Notes: generated from the sequence alone by a model not told the origin. A DNA stretch of 64,000 nt from Tillus elongatus (GCA_964006375.1 OZ023265.1:151442769-151506768); one strand, 5' to 3'. Shown: positions 11,703-27,871, numbered from the stretch's first letter. Program-made: numbers and translations.

Positions 11703-12236
11703 TTTAGTGAATTTTTATTTTTAAAAAATCACTAATTGAGAGGTATCGATGGTGAGACTTTGCAAAAAAAAATTTCAAATGAGCGCGAACCAGGACCCCT
11801 AGAACCCATATCCGGGATCAGTTTCAATTTTTATATGTATATTAATGGCTTAGATGAGTTTGTTAGCCAGGAAAATCGGACGAGGTTTTCCGGGAAAATT
11901 TTGAGTTTTCTTCAAAAAAAAAAATTTTTCCCCGAAAATAACAAAGCTGCTTTAATAAAATTTACCATAGATGTTTCCTTGGGAGAGACCTTACTATGTA
12001 CCAAAATTTAACTTTTCTAAGTTTATAGAAAATTGAGTTATTCAAATTTAAAATTTTCTTTCGAAAAAATTTTTTTCTCCGAAATTTACAAAGCTATTTT
12101 CAAGAAATTTGGTTGATATCTTGAAAGACCTTACTACATACCAAAACTAAACTTTCTAAGTTTATAGAAAATTGAGTTATTGAGATTTGAAGCATTTAAT
12201 AAAAATTCACTACCATAACGCACTTGCTGTGTCTCG
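11703..12236 (+). mobile_element. HINE, complete compact copy with almost no microsatellite
   Basis: It starts with TTAGTGAATTTTTATTTTTAAAAAATCACTAA (written here in halves: TTAGTGAATTTTTATT, AAAAAATCACTAA). It continues with ATGAGCGCGAACCAGG and CCCATATCCGGGATCAG, has only ATATGTATATTA where other copies have (TA)n, then GTTAGCCAGGAAAATCGG. It ends with ATTCACTACCATAACGCACTTGCTGTGTC. Part of the 3' block is duplicated internally (ACCTTACTA... at 11985 and 12130). It shows that the element exists without an expanded tract. Confidence 0.85.
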
Positions 12237-12690
12237 AATTTTTTTATGTTTCGAGTTATCACGGGAAAACCGAATTATCCGAAAATGGTTTTATACTTTC
12301 CTGTGCTGATTTTCATATATGGGGAAAAACGAAAAGATACATTTTTATTGTAACTTTTTCGGTTTTGTATCACGGTGACCATAAACTTGAAATACGAAGT
12401 TTCGTTTTCTAGCAACCATCATCAACTTCATTTTTTTAAATAGGAGCTAAGTAGTCTAGTAGTCCGCTTATATTCCAGCAACTTTCAATACGCAACACAG
12501 TAAGGCTCTTAGTGAGTTTTGGACGTAAAAATTGACAAAAATATAACTAATTTTGAATTAATTGTTGACGAGACATAGTTGCTCATGTCACATTTTTTTT
12601 ATTATACCGGTAAGGTCAAGTTTGACATTTAGTCGTCTATTGTTGTATCTGATAATAGGTGTCTGTTATTGCACTTGTTCTTATCGTGTT
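12237..12690. other. Nothing recognised
   Basis: AT-rich sequence with no supported coding region or repeat match. Confidence 0.4.
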
Positions 12691-12699
12691 TTCAATTTG

Positions 12700-12930
12700 T
12701 TAATGGAAAAATTCACAAAGCGGCACAAGTTTGATATGGTAACATGCTACATTTTGTCTTACCAGGATTGTTTTACTGCTGAGTATTTATACCCGGATTT
12801 ATACTCGGCAAGGAGACAGCCTGATAAAACAATTTTAAGAAGGTTGGTGGCAAATCTAAAAGAATAGGACTCGTTGCAGAGACCAGTTACGTCTTGAGAA
12901 AAACGCTGCAATGAACACGTTAACAATTAA
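12700..12930 (+). pseudogene. Mariner-like transposase, N-terminal helix-turn-helix fragment
   Basis: Encodes MEKFTKRHKFDMVTCYIL followed by a YPDLYSARRQPDKTILRRL-type segment. This aligns with the N-terminus of the transposase at 39.6-39.8 kb (NNYPERRQPNTKIF) and with the DUF4817-type N-terminal domain of insect transposases. Stops follow after about 56 codons and the catalytic domain is missing. Confidence 0.65.
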
Positions 12931-12939
12931 ATTGAGCAG

Positions 12940-13740
12940 TAGAATAGTTTCAACCAGTTACATTGCAGGAAAGTGAAATTTTAAACTTGCGTAATTGGCA
13001 GCGAATATTGTAATTATAATTCCCCACACACAAAAATTACTTAAAAAAAGCATGGTATAATTATTTTTAGTATTTTCTCTTGAGTTTTCTATCTCCGCCT
13101 ATGTTTAGAAACACAAAGAATAAATCAAGTAATGTTGCCAAAGATTTTAGAGTTTATTTCCAAAATATATACTATAGGAATGTATTTTTAGTTGCATTAT
13201 TTCAGTTTCGGATTTAGATACGGAGATTCTGTATTATCTACACGTCGCGTAGCCAAGATTTATCCGTGGGCGACTTTGATGTTTCCATTTGGTTTTGAAA
13301 CCTTATCAATTTAAAACATATTATCCTACGTAAATATTTTTATTGGAGCGAAGTTCATACATTTATTGAGATGCATGCAACTTTTTGTTTAAAAACTTGG
13401 AAGTCATCCAATGTTTTCGTCCTTAAGTTTTAAGAAAATGATAGTGATTTTAATAACAAATATTCATAGTTTTCCATTTATAAATTAATAGAACAATACA
13501 AATATCTCTCTGAGGAAGTACTAAAAAAGTCGGGACGCAGGGTTGTCAATGACGAGAACTCCTGAGCGCACGTGGATGTATGTATTTTTTTTTAACTCTT
13601 TTAATCCTGACCATGTAGTCACGGCTTTTAGAGGTATTCTGTTCCGCGTTTGTGTGTCTTTTAGATGTTATGTATCTTAGAACTTGTGGGAGGTCTCACT
13701 TCCTTTTTCATGTTTCTAACCACTAAAGTTTTATTACATT
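12940..13740. other. Nothing recognised
   Basis: No supported coding region. The phrase GAAGTACTAAAAAAGTCGGGACGCAGG near 13515 weakly recalls the HINE end but lacks the hairpin. Confidence 0.4.
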
Positions 13741-13749
13741 GTTCAGCTT

Positions 13750-13800
13750 TCGGCTCCTGAAGAAGCACCAAAGTACGTGCGAAATATAAAGCATGTATTA
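13750..13800 (+). ncRNA. Hammerhead-ribozyme-like motif (class 4)
   Basis: CTGAAGA at 13757-13763, one extra A, stem II GCAC...GTGC (13765-13768 with 13777-13780), GAAA at 13781-13784, then ATA...TATT as a possible short stem III. It has the same architecture, including the single extra base before stem II, as the motifs in the Penelope-like repeats. Stem I is not evident. Confidence 0.35.
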
Positions 13801-13854
13801 GATAAAAAATTGCATTATTTCTGCCAAAATTTGTGAGGTCGATAGCCCTTATTG

Positions 13855-13876
13855 AGATTTTGGACGTAGCAAGTTA

Positions 13877-13970
<94 letters not shown>
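13855..13970. repeat. HINE end remnant and (TA)n tract
   Basis: TGGACGTAGCAAGTTATGAA resembles the HINE hairpin end and is followed by (TA)n at 13879-13970, which runs straight into the terminal inverted repeat of a DNA transposon. Confidence 0.6.
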
Positions 13971-16600
<2,630 letters not shown>

Positions 16601-17530
16601 ATTCTAGCAGAACTATCAAACTTTGCACAATTGTTATTAAATAGTAATTATATTTTTAATATCTTCTAACATAAAAGCTACCAGGCATTTAGAAAAATGA
16701 CAAATTTTCAATCTTACCTGTAACTTCAAAAAACAAAAAATCATTTTATTCTACTTTTGACGATGCCATCATGAATAATTGAAAAATCGAGCCCATGGCT
16801 GCAACGTTTGTTTTCGCTGGTTACTGAAACATCTTATTGTCTTGTCGATTTTAAGATACTCGTTGCCTTAAACTTTAAGTTCACCTATAATAAACATAAA
16901 AAAACTTCAGGCAAATCCTCTATCCAAATAAGGTTTGACAAATAAAAGAAAAACTACCATTTTATGTATTTATTATTCCGAGGAGCGTGTGTGTGTGTTT
17001 ATGTAATCGTAAACCAAGCGTACTGAGAGAACACGCACTTTACGGACTTATAATTTAAGACACTCAAAAATTTACCAGTCTGCCACCAAGCTGTTGCAAG
17101 AAACATAAAGCTGGTATCTTGATGTATGTATCGGCCTTACACAATCATCATAAAACGCCAAGAAAGTTATAAAAAAATGTATTTTTAATGGAGGCAAAGA
17201 GTAAATAACCATCTTTACGTTTCAAGTTTTCCTGTAACTTCCTTTGGATGCATGATATGAATGAAAATCACCAGAAAAGTTATGGAGGTGACAAAAAGCT
17301 GCAGTAGCAATATTATATAGGTGCTCTCAATGTCTCATATACTCGTATATAAAACAGCGATGCAGAATTCAAGAAAATATTTTCACTAGAAAACTTTTTA
17401 TCGAATACTGTTGAGACAAAGTTAAGCAATGCCTAATAATTTTTTGAAAGCAGGGAAAAGCTTGTGGGACACCTGCGAAGGGTTTCATCTTTATTAGGCT
17501 TTTTAGCAGAAAAAAATTCTATTGGGGAGT
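16601..17530. other. Nothing recognised
   Basis: No supported coding region, repeat match or structured motif. A short (GT)n lies near 16987-17000. Confidence 0.4.
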
Positions 17531-17539
17531 CGTGCCGTT

Positions 17540-17580
17540 TAGCGAATTTTTTTTTTTAATTCGCTAATGGGAAATCTGTG

Positions 17581-17678
<98 letters not shown>

Positions 17679-19612
17679 ACCGATAACTCAAAAAATAATT
17701 GATCAAATTTGGTGAGTACCTTCCTTTTGCAAGTTCGTTAGCCAGGAAAATCGGACCAGGTTTTCCCGGAAAATTTTGTATTTTCTTTCTAAAAAAATTC
17801 ATATCTCCGGAAATAACAAAGTCAGGGCAATCAAATTTGGTACACGTGTTTGTATTATAAAAGGTGAACCCTGTACCAGGTCTCTAGCTTTAAAGACAAA
17901 ATAAGTTATGGGCAGTTAAAGAAACAAATTTTGGAGTTTTCCTCGAAACGTCAAACTCGCAATTTTAAACGTCAAAATTGGCAATGTTTAGACAAAGAAC
18001 GTGAAACAAATACGGATTGTGAAAAGAAAATGTTGCAAGAAGAGTGTTCTGCAAACCCTTAAGTTTCAGATTCAACCGTCATTGGCCTTCATTTTACTAA
18101 AATATCTGCAGAAAATTCATCTCAAATAGACCCTTTCTCTGATGCTTTGGTTGTCGGTTTAGTTAAGTTGATGCTTTCGCTGTAGGTTTAGTGAAATTTA
18201 TGGTTTACCGGTCTATAATTTTTAGCTAATTGTAGAACAAATTCGTTAATGCATTTTTGCATTTTTAATCTAAATATGATGCATGTTTGTAAAAAAAAAT
18301 ATGGACGCTGTGAGTGCGTTTTGGTAGCGAATTTTCGGTACATTTGCAGATTAGCTCCCGAACGCTTTTCAAAAAACTGTTTTCAGAAACCAACGCCCCC
18401 CCCCCCCTGGATACACAAATCCCAAGAAAAATTTCTTGTTTACACCCCCCAAGGAAGTTACGGGACCAGTAGTGAGTAGGGGTGCTGGGCGGGGTAGGTA
18501 GTAGAAAGGAAAAATGAGCAGAAAATGGGAATAGAACGGGCGTGAAATCTGTATTATTCACATCTTGAAGCCATATTCCCTTTAAACCCTGCCTGCCCCG
18601 CACAACACCTCTATTCCCCCAGGTGCCGTAACTTCCTTGGCGGGTATGAACAAGACATTTCTCTTGTGGTTTATGCAACGAGGGTGGTTGTATGCACGCG
18701 AGGGGGGAAGGAAAAACCCTACGACGAAACAGCCACCCCCACACACCCGGTCGCAAGTCGGCCGGGGGGGGGGGCTCTGCTTCGTCGTAGACATTTCCTT
18801 CCCCCCTCGTGTGCACACAACCACCCGCGTTGCATAAACCACAAGAAACAGTTCTTGTTCATACCCCCCAAAAAGAAGTTACGTGATATGGGGCGAATAG
18901 GGGTGCTGTGCGGGGTAGGCAGAGTTTAATGGAGGATGTGGCTTTAAATAGACAGCTTTCAAGCAGTTTTCTTTGCATCTTCTGCTCATATTTACTTTTT
19001 ATTACCTACCCCGCCCAGCACCCCTATTCACTCCCAATCCCGTAACTTCCTTGTGGGGTGTGAACAAAAATTTTTTCTTGTGGTTTGTGAATCCAGGGGG
19101 GGGGGCTCGTAGTAATGTTTCTGAAAACATTTTTTTGAAAAGCGTTCGGGAGCTAATCTGCAGATATTTACCGAATTTTCGTTAAATCCTTCAAATTTCA
19201 ATAACTCACTTTGCTATTAACGTACGCTTTGTTGGTTAGGAAACCAACATTTAAGTTTATTTTCAGAAATTTTTTGTATAATTTTAAACCATAAGTAATT
19301 TTGATAAAATATGATACATTGTTTCTACCACATAGGCTATACCGGAAATCAGATTGATGCCTGATCCCATTTGCTATTAAAAACATTTTTATGGAAATTC
19401 ACTTCCATAACACACTTGCTGCATCCAGACTTTTCAAAAATGTTTATATATTTTCAAACAATAAATGTATTTTGATTAAATATGGTACATTGTTTCTACT
19501 ATATAGGCAACCAAGTTTGATGCCTTCTTACATCAAAGACATTTGCTATTAAAAACATTTTAAAAAATCGCTACCATAACACACTTGCTGCGTCTAGACT
19601 TTTTTTTATTAA
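17540..19612 (+). mobile_element. Composite HINE element, foldback centre
   Basis: It starts with AGCGAATTTTTTTTTTT/AATTCGCTAA. (TA)n is at 17585-17675, then GATAACTCAAAAAATAATTG, GTTAGCCAGGAAAATCGG and the long-variant block to about 18290. A hairpin end GGACGCTGTGAGTGCG is at 18302. A GC-rich palindrome occupies 18328-19185, then two HINE-derived units reach CACACTTGCTGCGTCTAGAC at 19580-19600. The same order, reversed, is present at 59290-61560, which defines it as one element of about 2.1 kb. Confidence 0.75.
18328..19185. repeat. GC-rich nested palindrome of about 860 bp
   Basis: Two arms of about 400 bp converge near 18755. Matched pairs from outside in: CAGATTAGCTCCCGAACGC (18345) with its reverse complement at 19150; the C12 run at 18394 with the G9 run at 19095; GGGGTGCTGGGCGGGGTAGG (18479) with 19004-19024; and an inner pair TTTATGCAACG/CGTTGCATAAA (18668, 18829). 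Open frames on both strands here (up to 183 codons) mirror each other and are a by-product of the palindrome. A half-palindrome copy lies at 44.83-45.25 kb. Confidence 0.85.
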
Positions 19613-19860
<248 letters not shown>

Positions 19861-19864
19861 TGCC

Positions 19865-20480
19865 AGGACAATTTTAGTTTTGCATGTCAAATAATATGGT
19901 CTGATGAAAGCATGATTACGAATAATGGTATTTTCAATAGAAGAAATGTTCATTATTGGTCTGAAACAAATCAACGCTCAAATAAAACGTCGAGACATCA
20001 ACACTGTTATGCTTTCAATATGTGGTGGGCTGGTATCTTCGGTACAATGTTTGCAGGACCGTTTCTTTACCACCATACCTTAACATCAGAATGCTACCTA
20101 CATTTGCTACAAAACGATTTAGGGGATGTTCTCGATAACATGCCTCTGGGGAGAGTTCGCAACTGTTGCATGCAGTAAGATGGTACACCTGCACATACTA
20201 CCAGAGCTGTTCGGGAATATACTCCAAGAAGATTTCCAGATAAGGTAATCAGCACGTATTCCGAAACACCCTGACCAGCACCAGATATAACCCCGCTTAA
20301 TTTCTTCGTATGGGGATACGTTAAAAAATCATGTATATCAGCAAATTTTTTCTATAGAACAATATATGAGGTTAGTTCTGGAAGCATTTACCAGTATTAC
20401 TTCACAAATGTTGACTAGGGTTTTAGAATCGACAGTTAGAAGGTGCTATTTGTGCTTGGAAAACAGTGAAAGTTTATTTG
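19865..20480 (+). pseudogene. Mariner-like transposase, DDE-domain remnant (family T4)
   Basis: Encodes [19 protein letters not shown] (first Asp) and [19 protein letters not shown]. The second Asp motif is QxDGTPAH, with the preceding Gln codon followed by a stop at 20176. The region near the third acidic position reads DITPLNF, so the last catalytic Asp is an Asn. The N-terminal part is missing, cut by the (TA)n at 19851. It is dead by stops and by the lost residue. Confidence 0.8.
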
Positions 20481-20489
20481 AACATATGC

Positions 20490-21050
20490 TCTAAATTTAG
20501 TTGATTTGTTCGTATTCGCTTGTTGTTTTTTTATTTTTATTTATGTTTAAATCTCCTGGTAATGTAATTTTATTGGCTCTATGTTGCATTCTGTGTTCTG
20601 TCTTGCTTTACGTTAAATTATTGCCTCAATTTATCCATCGGATTTTAATTAAACGCCTATGATATAGCTAGTGGTTTAGTACTTAAGTTTAAAAGCTTAA
20701 ACAGGTCCGTAATAAGAATTTTCTTGATTATGGACGAAAGAAAGCTCAAAATGGTACTAAACGACAAAGTGTGACACATCGCTGAAATTAGAATAGAAAG
20801 GACTTTCAAAATATCATATCAGAAAATGAGGGCCGTATTAAAAAAATAGTTGATGATGGTCCCGCAAAGACGAAACGTCGGATTCAAAAATTAGGAGTGC
20901 TACGTTAAAGAAAATGAAAAGTTGCTGTGGAGTGGTGTCATCGGTATTGGTGTAGGTCCACTATTAAGGCCAGAAAAAAATAATATGTAAAATAAAAAAA
21001 AACAAATTTTTAAAATATCAGAAAAAAAAAGTCGGAGATGTTCAACCGCT
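20490..21050. other. Nothing firmly recognised
   Basis: A stretch at 20730-20900 could be a degraded reading frame (MDERKLKMVLNDK...), but I could not assign it. Confidence 0.35.
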
Positions 21051-21054
21051 ATTT

Positions 21055-21088
21055 TGTTGGCTTTACATCCCCAGCCAGTTTGGTACAC

Positions 21089-21166
<78 letters not shown>

Positions 21167-21300
21167 AACGTATAACAATTTTAACGGACCTTGGTTTTGG
21201 GTTCTAGGGACCTAAATTCGCGCTCATCTGAAGACATTTTTTTTTATCGTGACCTCTCTATTAGCGAATTTTTTTAAATGAAAATTCGCTTATATGGTGT
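21055..21300 (-). mobile_element. HINE fragment with (TA)n
   Basis: (TA)n at 21092-21161, TTGGTTTTGGGTTCTAGGGA at 21191, AATTCGCGCTCATCTGAAG and the terminal palindrome TTAGCGAATTTTTTTAAATG/AAAATTCGCT ending at 21293. Confidence 0.75.
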
Positions 21301-21584
21301 ATGGTATCCCGTTGACACCATCTTGAACAGATTTATAATATTTGTAATGGTATGGATGTAACAGATGAATTACGCACTAAATAGACAATCTGTATAAAGG
21401 CACAAAGTAAGGATTTTTTTAAATTATATAATTTGATTTTGTGTTTGGTTTGTATAAAATCTTCTTAAAAAAATCGGTAATATTTTTCGGCAATTTTTTT
21501 TTTACAAAAAAATGCAAGTTGGGTTATTCATTATGGTTGGTACAATAAGTACCTATCTTTACTTAGTTTACTCTGCTACGTGAA

Positions 21585-21972
21585 CGAAGAGAAGATTGAA
21601 TTGGATGAGCACTGGTAAGTAGACTTTGAGAACGCATATCACCACGAAAAATTAAAAATGCCTGACGATTGTTTTCTTAACCAAGTTAGCGTCATCAGAT
21701 GATGAATAATGATCTCTCTCTCTCTCTCTCTCTCGCTCTCTTTCTGCTTGCTTGCCGGAAGTTTACCTCTACCTGAATTCGGTTATCAACACTCCCACGT
21801 TCCATTTGTCGTTATATCTAGTAAAGTGATCAATCAACGAACTGGACATAGCTGGCGGGGCCGAATTCATACAATTTTTGTTCTTATTACAATAAGTAAT
21901 ATATAGTAATAGTATATTTTCTCCCTCAATGGCTCGTAAAAATAATTACAGTACAATACATATATCAACACA

Positions 21973-22057
<85 letters not shown>

Positions 22058-22256
22058 TTTCGAAAGCATTTAGCTGTCTTGGTTGTCTAACATTTTTTAT
22101 TAATTTTATGATCTCTTTTTCTACGTGGCGATTATTATCCCAGATATGTCTGGCGACGCAACATCTATCTATAGTACTGTATCTTAGTTGTGTTAAATGT
22201 TCTTTACATCTAATTTCAAGATCTTTTGGTTTGCCCAAAGTATTTAAGATCACAAT
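21585..22256 (-). pseudogene. Penelope-like element: GIY-YIG C-terminal part and terminal repeat
   Basis: Minus strand: KPKDLEIRCKEHLTQLRY, then ARHIWDNNRHVEKEIIKLI (22230-22080), the alpha-helical end of the GIY-YIG domain (R..EH motif). It is closely related to the copy at 10.7 kb. A (TA)n at 21977-22055 interrupts it, (TC)n lies at 21714-21735, and a hammerhead-like motif follows. The RT is missing; a further (TA)n at 22292-22372 abuts the 5' side. Confidence 0.8.
21662..21702 (-). ncRNA. Hammerhead-ribozyme-like motif (class 1), degraded
   Basis: Minus strand CTGATGA, an extra C, stem II GCTAAC-TTG-GTTAA, then GAAAACAATCGTC. The core survives but stem III is altered (ACAATCGT), so cleavage is unlikely. 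Confidence 0.45.
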
Positions 22257-22288
22257 ATCTACTCTGTTGTTATCTGGTTATTCGTAAG

Positions 22289-22291
<3 letters not shown>

Positions 22292-22372
<81 letters not shown>
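22292..22372. repeat. (TA)n microsatellite
   Basis: About 40 TA units next to the truncated 5' side of the Penelope-like copy. Confidence 0.95.
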
Positions 22373-22375
<3 letters not shown>

Positions 22376-23871
22376 CTATGGTATTTAGTGTTTCCTTATA
22401 GCACTTCTAATTGTAGAGTATGGGAATTCAATTCCGTCTTTATTTAAAAAACGCTAATATTGATGATCCTGAAATTATGCCAAAAATTGTTTACTTGCTG
22501 CTGTGATTTTAAATTTTTCTCTTATCTCATGGGTAGGGTTCTGTGCTTGGGCTAGCATTTTTGTTTAATATATGGTTTTTATAAATTATGGTACTCCCGA
22601 GTGTTTGGAAGTTTCAAAACAATTATATATGATTGGCTGCTTTTGATTTTACTTTTAATTAACGGTGAAAAATAGCCCTACTTTTTCATATAACTAATAT
22701 TTGTTTGATTTGTGATCAAAATTAAACAGATTATGCAACTACAATCTAGTATGTTTTATTTTTGATTGATTAAATTCACAAATTTGCATTAAAAAGGTTA
22801 TATCAAATCAAATTTATCATCACTGATTGTCGATAAATCAATACAGATCAAATTTATTTAAAACAATGAATTACCTAACTATGATCTAGTGATTCGGCCT
22901 TTACCTAATATCCCCCTTAGTGAACTAAATATACATTAAAACCATCAATGGGACAAAAATATTCTTAAAAACTATTCACACTATAGAAAAAGAGTCTGCA
23001 CATTTATTACGATAAAGTTCATAAAACGTCTTACTGCATGATGTCTTAATTGCTTCTTCCATTTGATGTGTACTTATTGCTTTCCATTTGATCTACTGTT
23101 TGGATTTTGTAGCTTGCCTGTGATTACTAATTAATTTCCATTTTATTTAAAACGGTCTTAACAAAGCGTGTACCAGGTATTCATATTTATTTTCTTTACA
23201 GAAAAATTGAATATGATTTTATTATGAGGCACTTGCCTTTCACGTTTAATTCTCAACTTCCATATTTACAGTGACGCCGTACGTCAACTAAATTCAAGTT
23301 TCTCTTGCCGCAGTTCAATTACCAATCCTCCTCATCGACCTGCCGTCTACTCCTTAAATAAACTATTTCTGTGTTACAAAAAATCTTTTTTCGCTGTACC
23401 TCGGGTAAAACAAAGTGCGTTTTCCCATTGTCCAACTTTTTGTTCGTTGCACTCTTTTGAAACAACCACAAAAAGAAACTATCCTTATCAACTAACACTG
23501 CGTCTTTTCTTATAATTGGTATTTACAAAAACTTATTTTTAATTTAATATTATAAATTTACTTACTGCCTAAGGATGAAATAAAATCCCTATATTCTATT
23601 AAAACTCTATAAATAAAAACAAGGCTATTGTTCCGCATTCCATTGTATTCCAACGACTTTTGTTTAGTGAACATAAAATGTACTACATGTAAAAAAGAAA
23701 TCATTGTTCTGTATTCTTGTACCTAATGCTATTTCTTATTTAAACCTAAAATATTTTACACTCTCAATTATACAGGGCATTTAAATATTAGGACGTATTA
23801 ATTCTATGTACATTGGCCCGTTTTACTCCACAATAATGTTTCTAATTTTTTGACATATTTGCTATCTATAG

Positions 23872-23873
<2 letters not shown>
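22373..23873. other. AT-rich stretch, nothing recognised
   Basis: 1.5 kb without supported coding sequence or internal repeat. TACAGGGCATTTAAATATT at 23773 resembles a DNA-transposon end, but no partner was found. Confidence 0.4.

Positions 23874-23948
<75 letters not shown>
23874..23948. repeat. (TA)n microsatellite
   Basis: About 37 units without a recognisable HINE block beside it. Confidence 0.95.
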
Positions 23949-23951
<3 letters not shown>

Positions 23952-24812
23952 TAATATACTTACTATTATGTGGTTCTTATCTAAACCCAGATGCTGAGAA
24001 TTTAGGCAAACGTATGTAATTCAATACGATGCCACTTTGATAATAAAAACTGAAATAAAACGGAAACCTTTTACCAAAATTGCCAGTTATATAGTTATGG
24101 CTCATAACCGATGAAACTTTGTCTTTCGATGCCAGAACTAACATAAATGCGTAACGGGAACATTGTTAGCGTAATACGAGAAGAAAAAAAGATTGTCTCG
24201 TTATTCGGCTTTATGTTGCAATTTGGGTTTTAGGATAGGAAAATGTCGCTCATTCTGGAAATAATCACATATCGCTCGTCCAACCCTCGGTGTAATTAAA
24301 AACGTGCTGAATGTATGGGTAATAAATGTGAATAAGTGAGATGATAATTCATTAAATTATATGCTTAATGATGACGTGGATTTTGCAGCGTGAATCCGTG
24401 ATAGTCGATGTTATATTAGATAATTTTGTTTTTATGCGAGTGAAAATGAAATTTTTGATGTGTTAGCATTTCGGCAGTGAAATAGTACTGCCGAATTATA
24501 CCGGGTTTGCCTTTTTTAAGCAATTTTTCTAGAGGACTTACCTACTTACTTATTTGTTCACCCAAAAGAGACACATAGTACACGGTGTATGTATTTGAAA
24601 CAGTTATTATATTAAAACAAATTAAAATGTACAGGCACAAATATATTACATCATATCAGCACGAAATAATAAAAGCAGGTAACAACATCTCGTAACTTTT
24701 TTAAAATATACAGGCAATTCCTCCATTGTGTAAAAGCAGTCTTACAGAATAGGCGCCTTTAGTTTGTTTTTTAATGTTATATAATTAACTTTCTGGTGTC
24801 CTTAGTCTACCG

Positions 24813-24815
<3 letters not shown>
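23949..24815. other. Nothing recognised except a small hairpin
   Basis: TTCGGCAGT and ACTGCCGAA at 24469-24496 form a 9 bp hairpin with loop GAAATAGT; perhaps a MITE remnant. No gene is supported. Confidence 0.45.
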
Positions 24816-25984
<1,169 letters not shown>

Positions 25985-25990
<6 letters not shown>

Positions 25991-26165
25991 CATCAGATTC
26001 AGATTATTTATGAATGGATGTACTGTTATACCAAATAATACCTTATTGAGTCGATGAAGAGAAATGAAGTGGAACCACCGCGACTCGAACACAGAAATTC
26101 GTGTGCCCAAGAATCTGGCTGGCAAGGAGAGCTAAACTGTAGGATTACGGAGGTCAGGTCGTAAA
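25985..26165 (-). repeat. Possible tRNA-derived SINE
   Basis: Minus strand B-box GTGTTCGAGTCGCGG at about 26085 and a degenerate A-box region (GTTTAGCTCTCCTTGCCAGCC) about 45 bp upstream, followed by about 100 bp of unrelated body. The tRNA fold is poor. Confidence 0.4.
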
Positions 26166-26184
26166 AGAGTATAGACAATTTCCA

Positions 26185-26226
26185 TAAAAATTCGTTACCA
26201 TAATGTACTTGCTGCGTCCAGACTTT
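26185..26226 (+). mobile_element. HINE terminal fragment
   Basis: ATAAAAATTCGTTACCATAA followed by TGTACTTGCTGCGTCCAGAC. Only the last 40 bp of an element are left. Confidence 0.65.
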
Positions 26227-26269
26227 TGCATATAATTACATTTTTGGTACTATATAGGTGTAAAAAAGT

Positions 26270-26720
26270 GTGAATATTGCCAATATTTCAAAAACTACTA
26301 AACATATTTTTGACACTTGGTATATTGTACTTAAATTTAATACTCCGTTGACAAGTAAAAAAAGTATGTGTACAGTGTGGCTCAGAAAAAATACCAACAT
26401 TTTTATTTCAAATGGAACAGCTTGTATTTTTTCGGCGTTTTCTGAATTTACATCTAATTTAAGGTCTAATTGTATTTAAAGCTTTTTTCCTATCTTCACT
26501 CACTACTGAAAAAATGGTTGTTAAGAATAATTTTCAAAAACTGGTAATATTTCGAAAAGTACGGAACATATTTTTTTGACACTCGGTATATTGCTGTATT
26601 TAACTTCAATATGCTCTCGCCAAGTAAAAAAGTATGTGTAACTGTACAGGCTGGCCGAGAAATAATACCAATTTCGTAATTTTAAATGGAACACATGTAT
26701 ATTTTGCAGATTCTAATAAG
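26270..26720. repeat. Two direct copies of a ~160 bp unit
   Basis: TTGACACTTGGTATATTG (26309) and TTGACACTCGGTATATTG (26576), each followed by AAGTAAAAAAGTATGTGT-type sequence and TTTAAATGGAACA. The units are about 265 bp apart. They lie beside the transposase remnant at 26.84-27.80 kb and could be its subterminal repeats. Confidence 0.65.
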
Positions 26721-26839
26721 CATTTAAGAAATAAATTCAATGATGTAAGTTTTAAGTTGTTTATTCGTCTATATAAACGAATTATTTATTCATATTACAA
26801 TTTCAAACATATATAGATAATATCACATAACATAAAAAA

Positions 26840-27800
26840 CAAATTAACGATAATGACAAGTAAAAATGAGATTTAGTGACTTTATGAGATGTTCAAAATG
26901 TTGACCATTAGTTGATAAACAATAGACAAGTATGTGTCTAAATTGCCGCAAGATGTTATCATAAGTATTCCAATGAATTCTTAATTCAATCCTAATTCTA
27001 ATCTTCAAATGTTCAATATCATGCGGCCTTTGTTTGTAAACTTTACTCTTTAGATCACCACACAAATAACAGTCCAGAGGTGTGGATTCTGGGATGTTGC
27101 GGGCCACTAATTGCACCTCTTCTTCCTATCCATCGATTTTGAAATGTCTTATTCAAACGTTGTCGAACTTGTAAACCAAAATGTACAGGAGCACCGTCCT
27201 GCTGAAACCAAATATCTCTTCAGTTTGGGACTGGATTTCTAATTGTGCCATAATTATTAACGTAACAACTCCAAATAAAGTTCTGACGTAACGTTTTCGT
27301 TGATGAAAAATGGTCCAGTGATATTACGGCCTATGATACCCATCCAAACGTTGACTTACTGTGGTCTTTGCGTTTGTGCTTTAGCCACCCTCCGCGGATT
27401 GTCTGCTGACCAATATCTACAAGTGTGCCTATTGATGGTGCCATTAAGCATAAATGTAGCCTCATCGGAAAAGAGAATATTATTTACAAAATTAGGATCA
27501 ACATTGCACCTGGCCATCATAATTTCACAAAACTCCGTTCTTTCATCAAAATCATCCTCTATTAGTTGTTGAACTAGATGTATCTTAAAGGGACGGATAT
27601 TTTCGCTTTTGAATACGTTTTTAACTGACATGTGAAAAGTGTTGTTGGCCTATCTGCCAAAGCGATTGATTGGGATTGTCCTGTAAATCAACTAAAACGT
27701 TTATAGCCACATCACCACTAGTAGTGTTTTTCGGTCTGCCTGTTTTTGGTCTGTCTTGTAAACTTCCTGTTTTATTGACTTTCTTTGGAAGTTTGCTTAC
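26840..27800 (-). pseudogene. Mariner-like transposase remnant (family T3)
   Basis: Minus strand: KTGSLQDRPKTGRPKNTTSG (about 27785-27725; N-terminal linker), RPFKIHLVQQLIEDDFDERT, and the first catalytic Asp in ILFSDEATFMLNGTINRHT (about 27480). WMGIIGRNITGPFF follows at about 27340. The second Asp region (QQDGAP) is recognisable near 27205 but out of frame, and several stops follow. The C-terminal remnant reaches about 26840. Confidence 0.85.
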
Positions 27801-27824
27801 ACAAATTTAATTATAAAATATTAG

Positions 27825-27828
<4 letters not shown>

Positions 27829-27871
<43 letters not shown>

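Noticed and set aside
18265..18816. 183-codon minus-strand frame and overlapping plus-strand frames
   Set aside because: They lie in a near-perfect palindrome, so both strands mirror each other. No domain and no consistent codon pattern.
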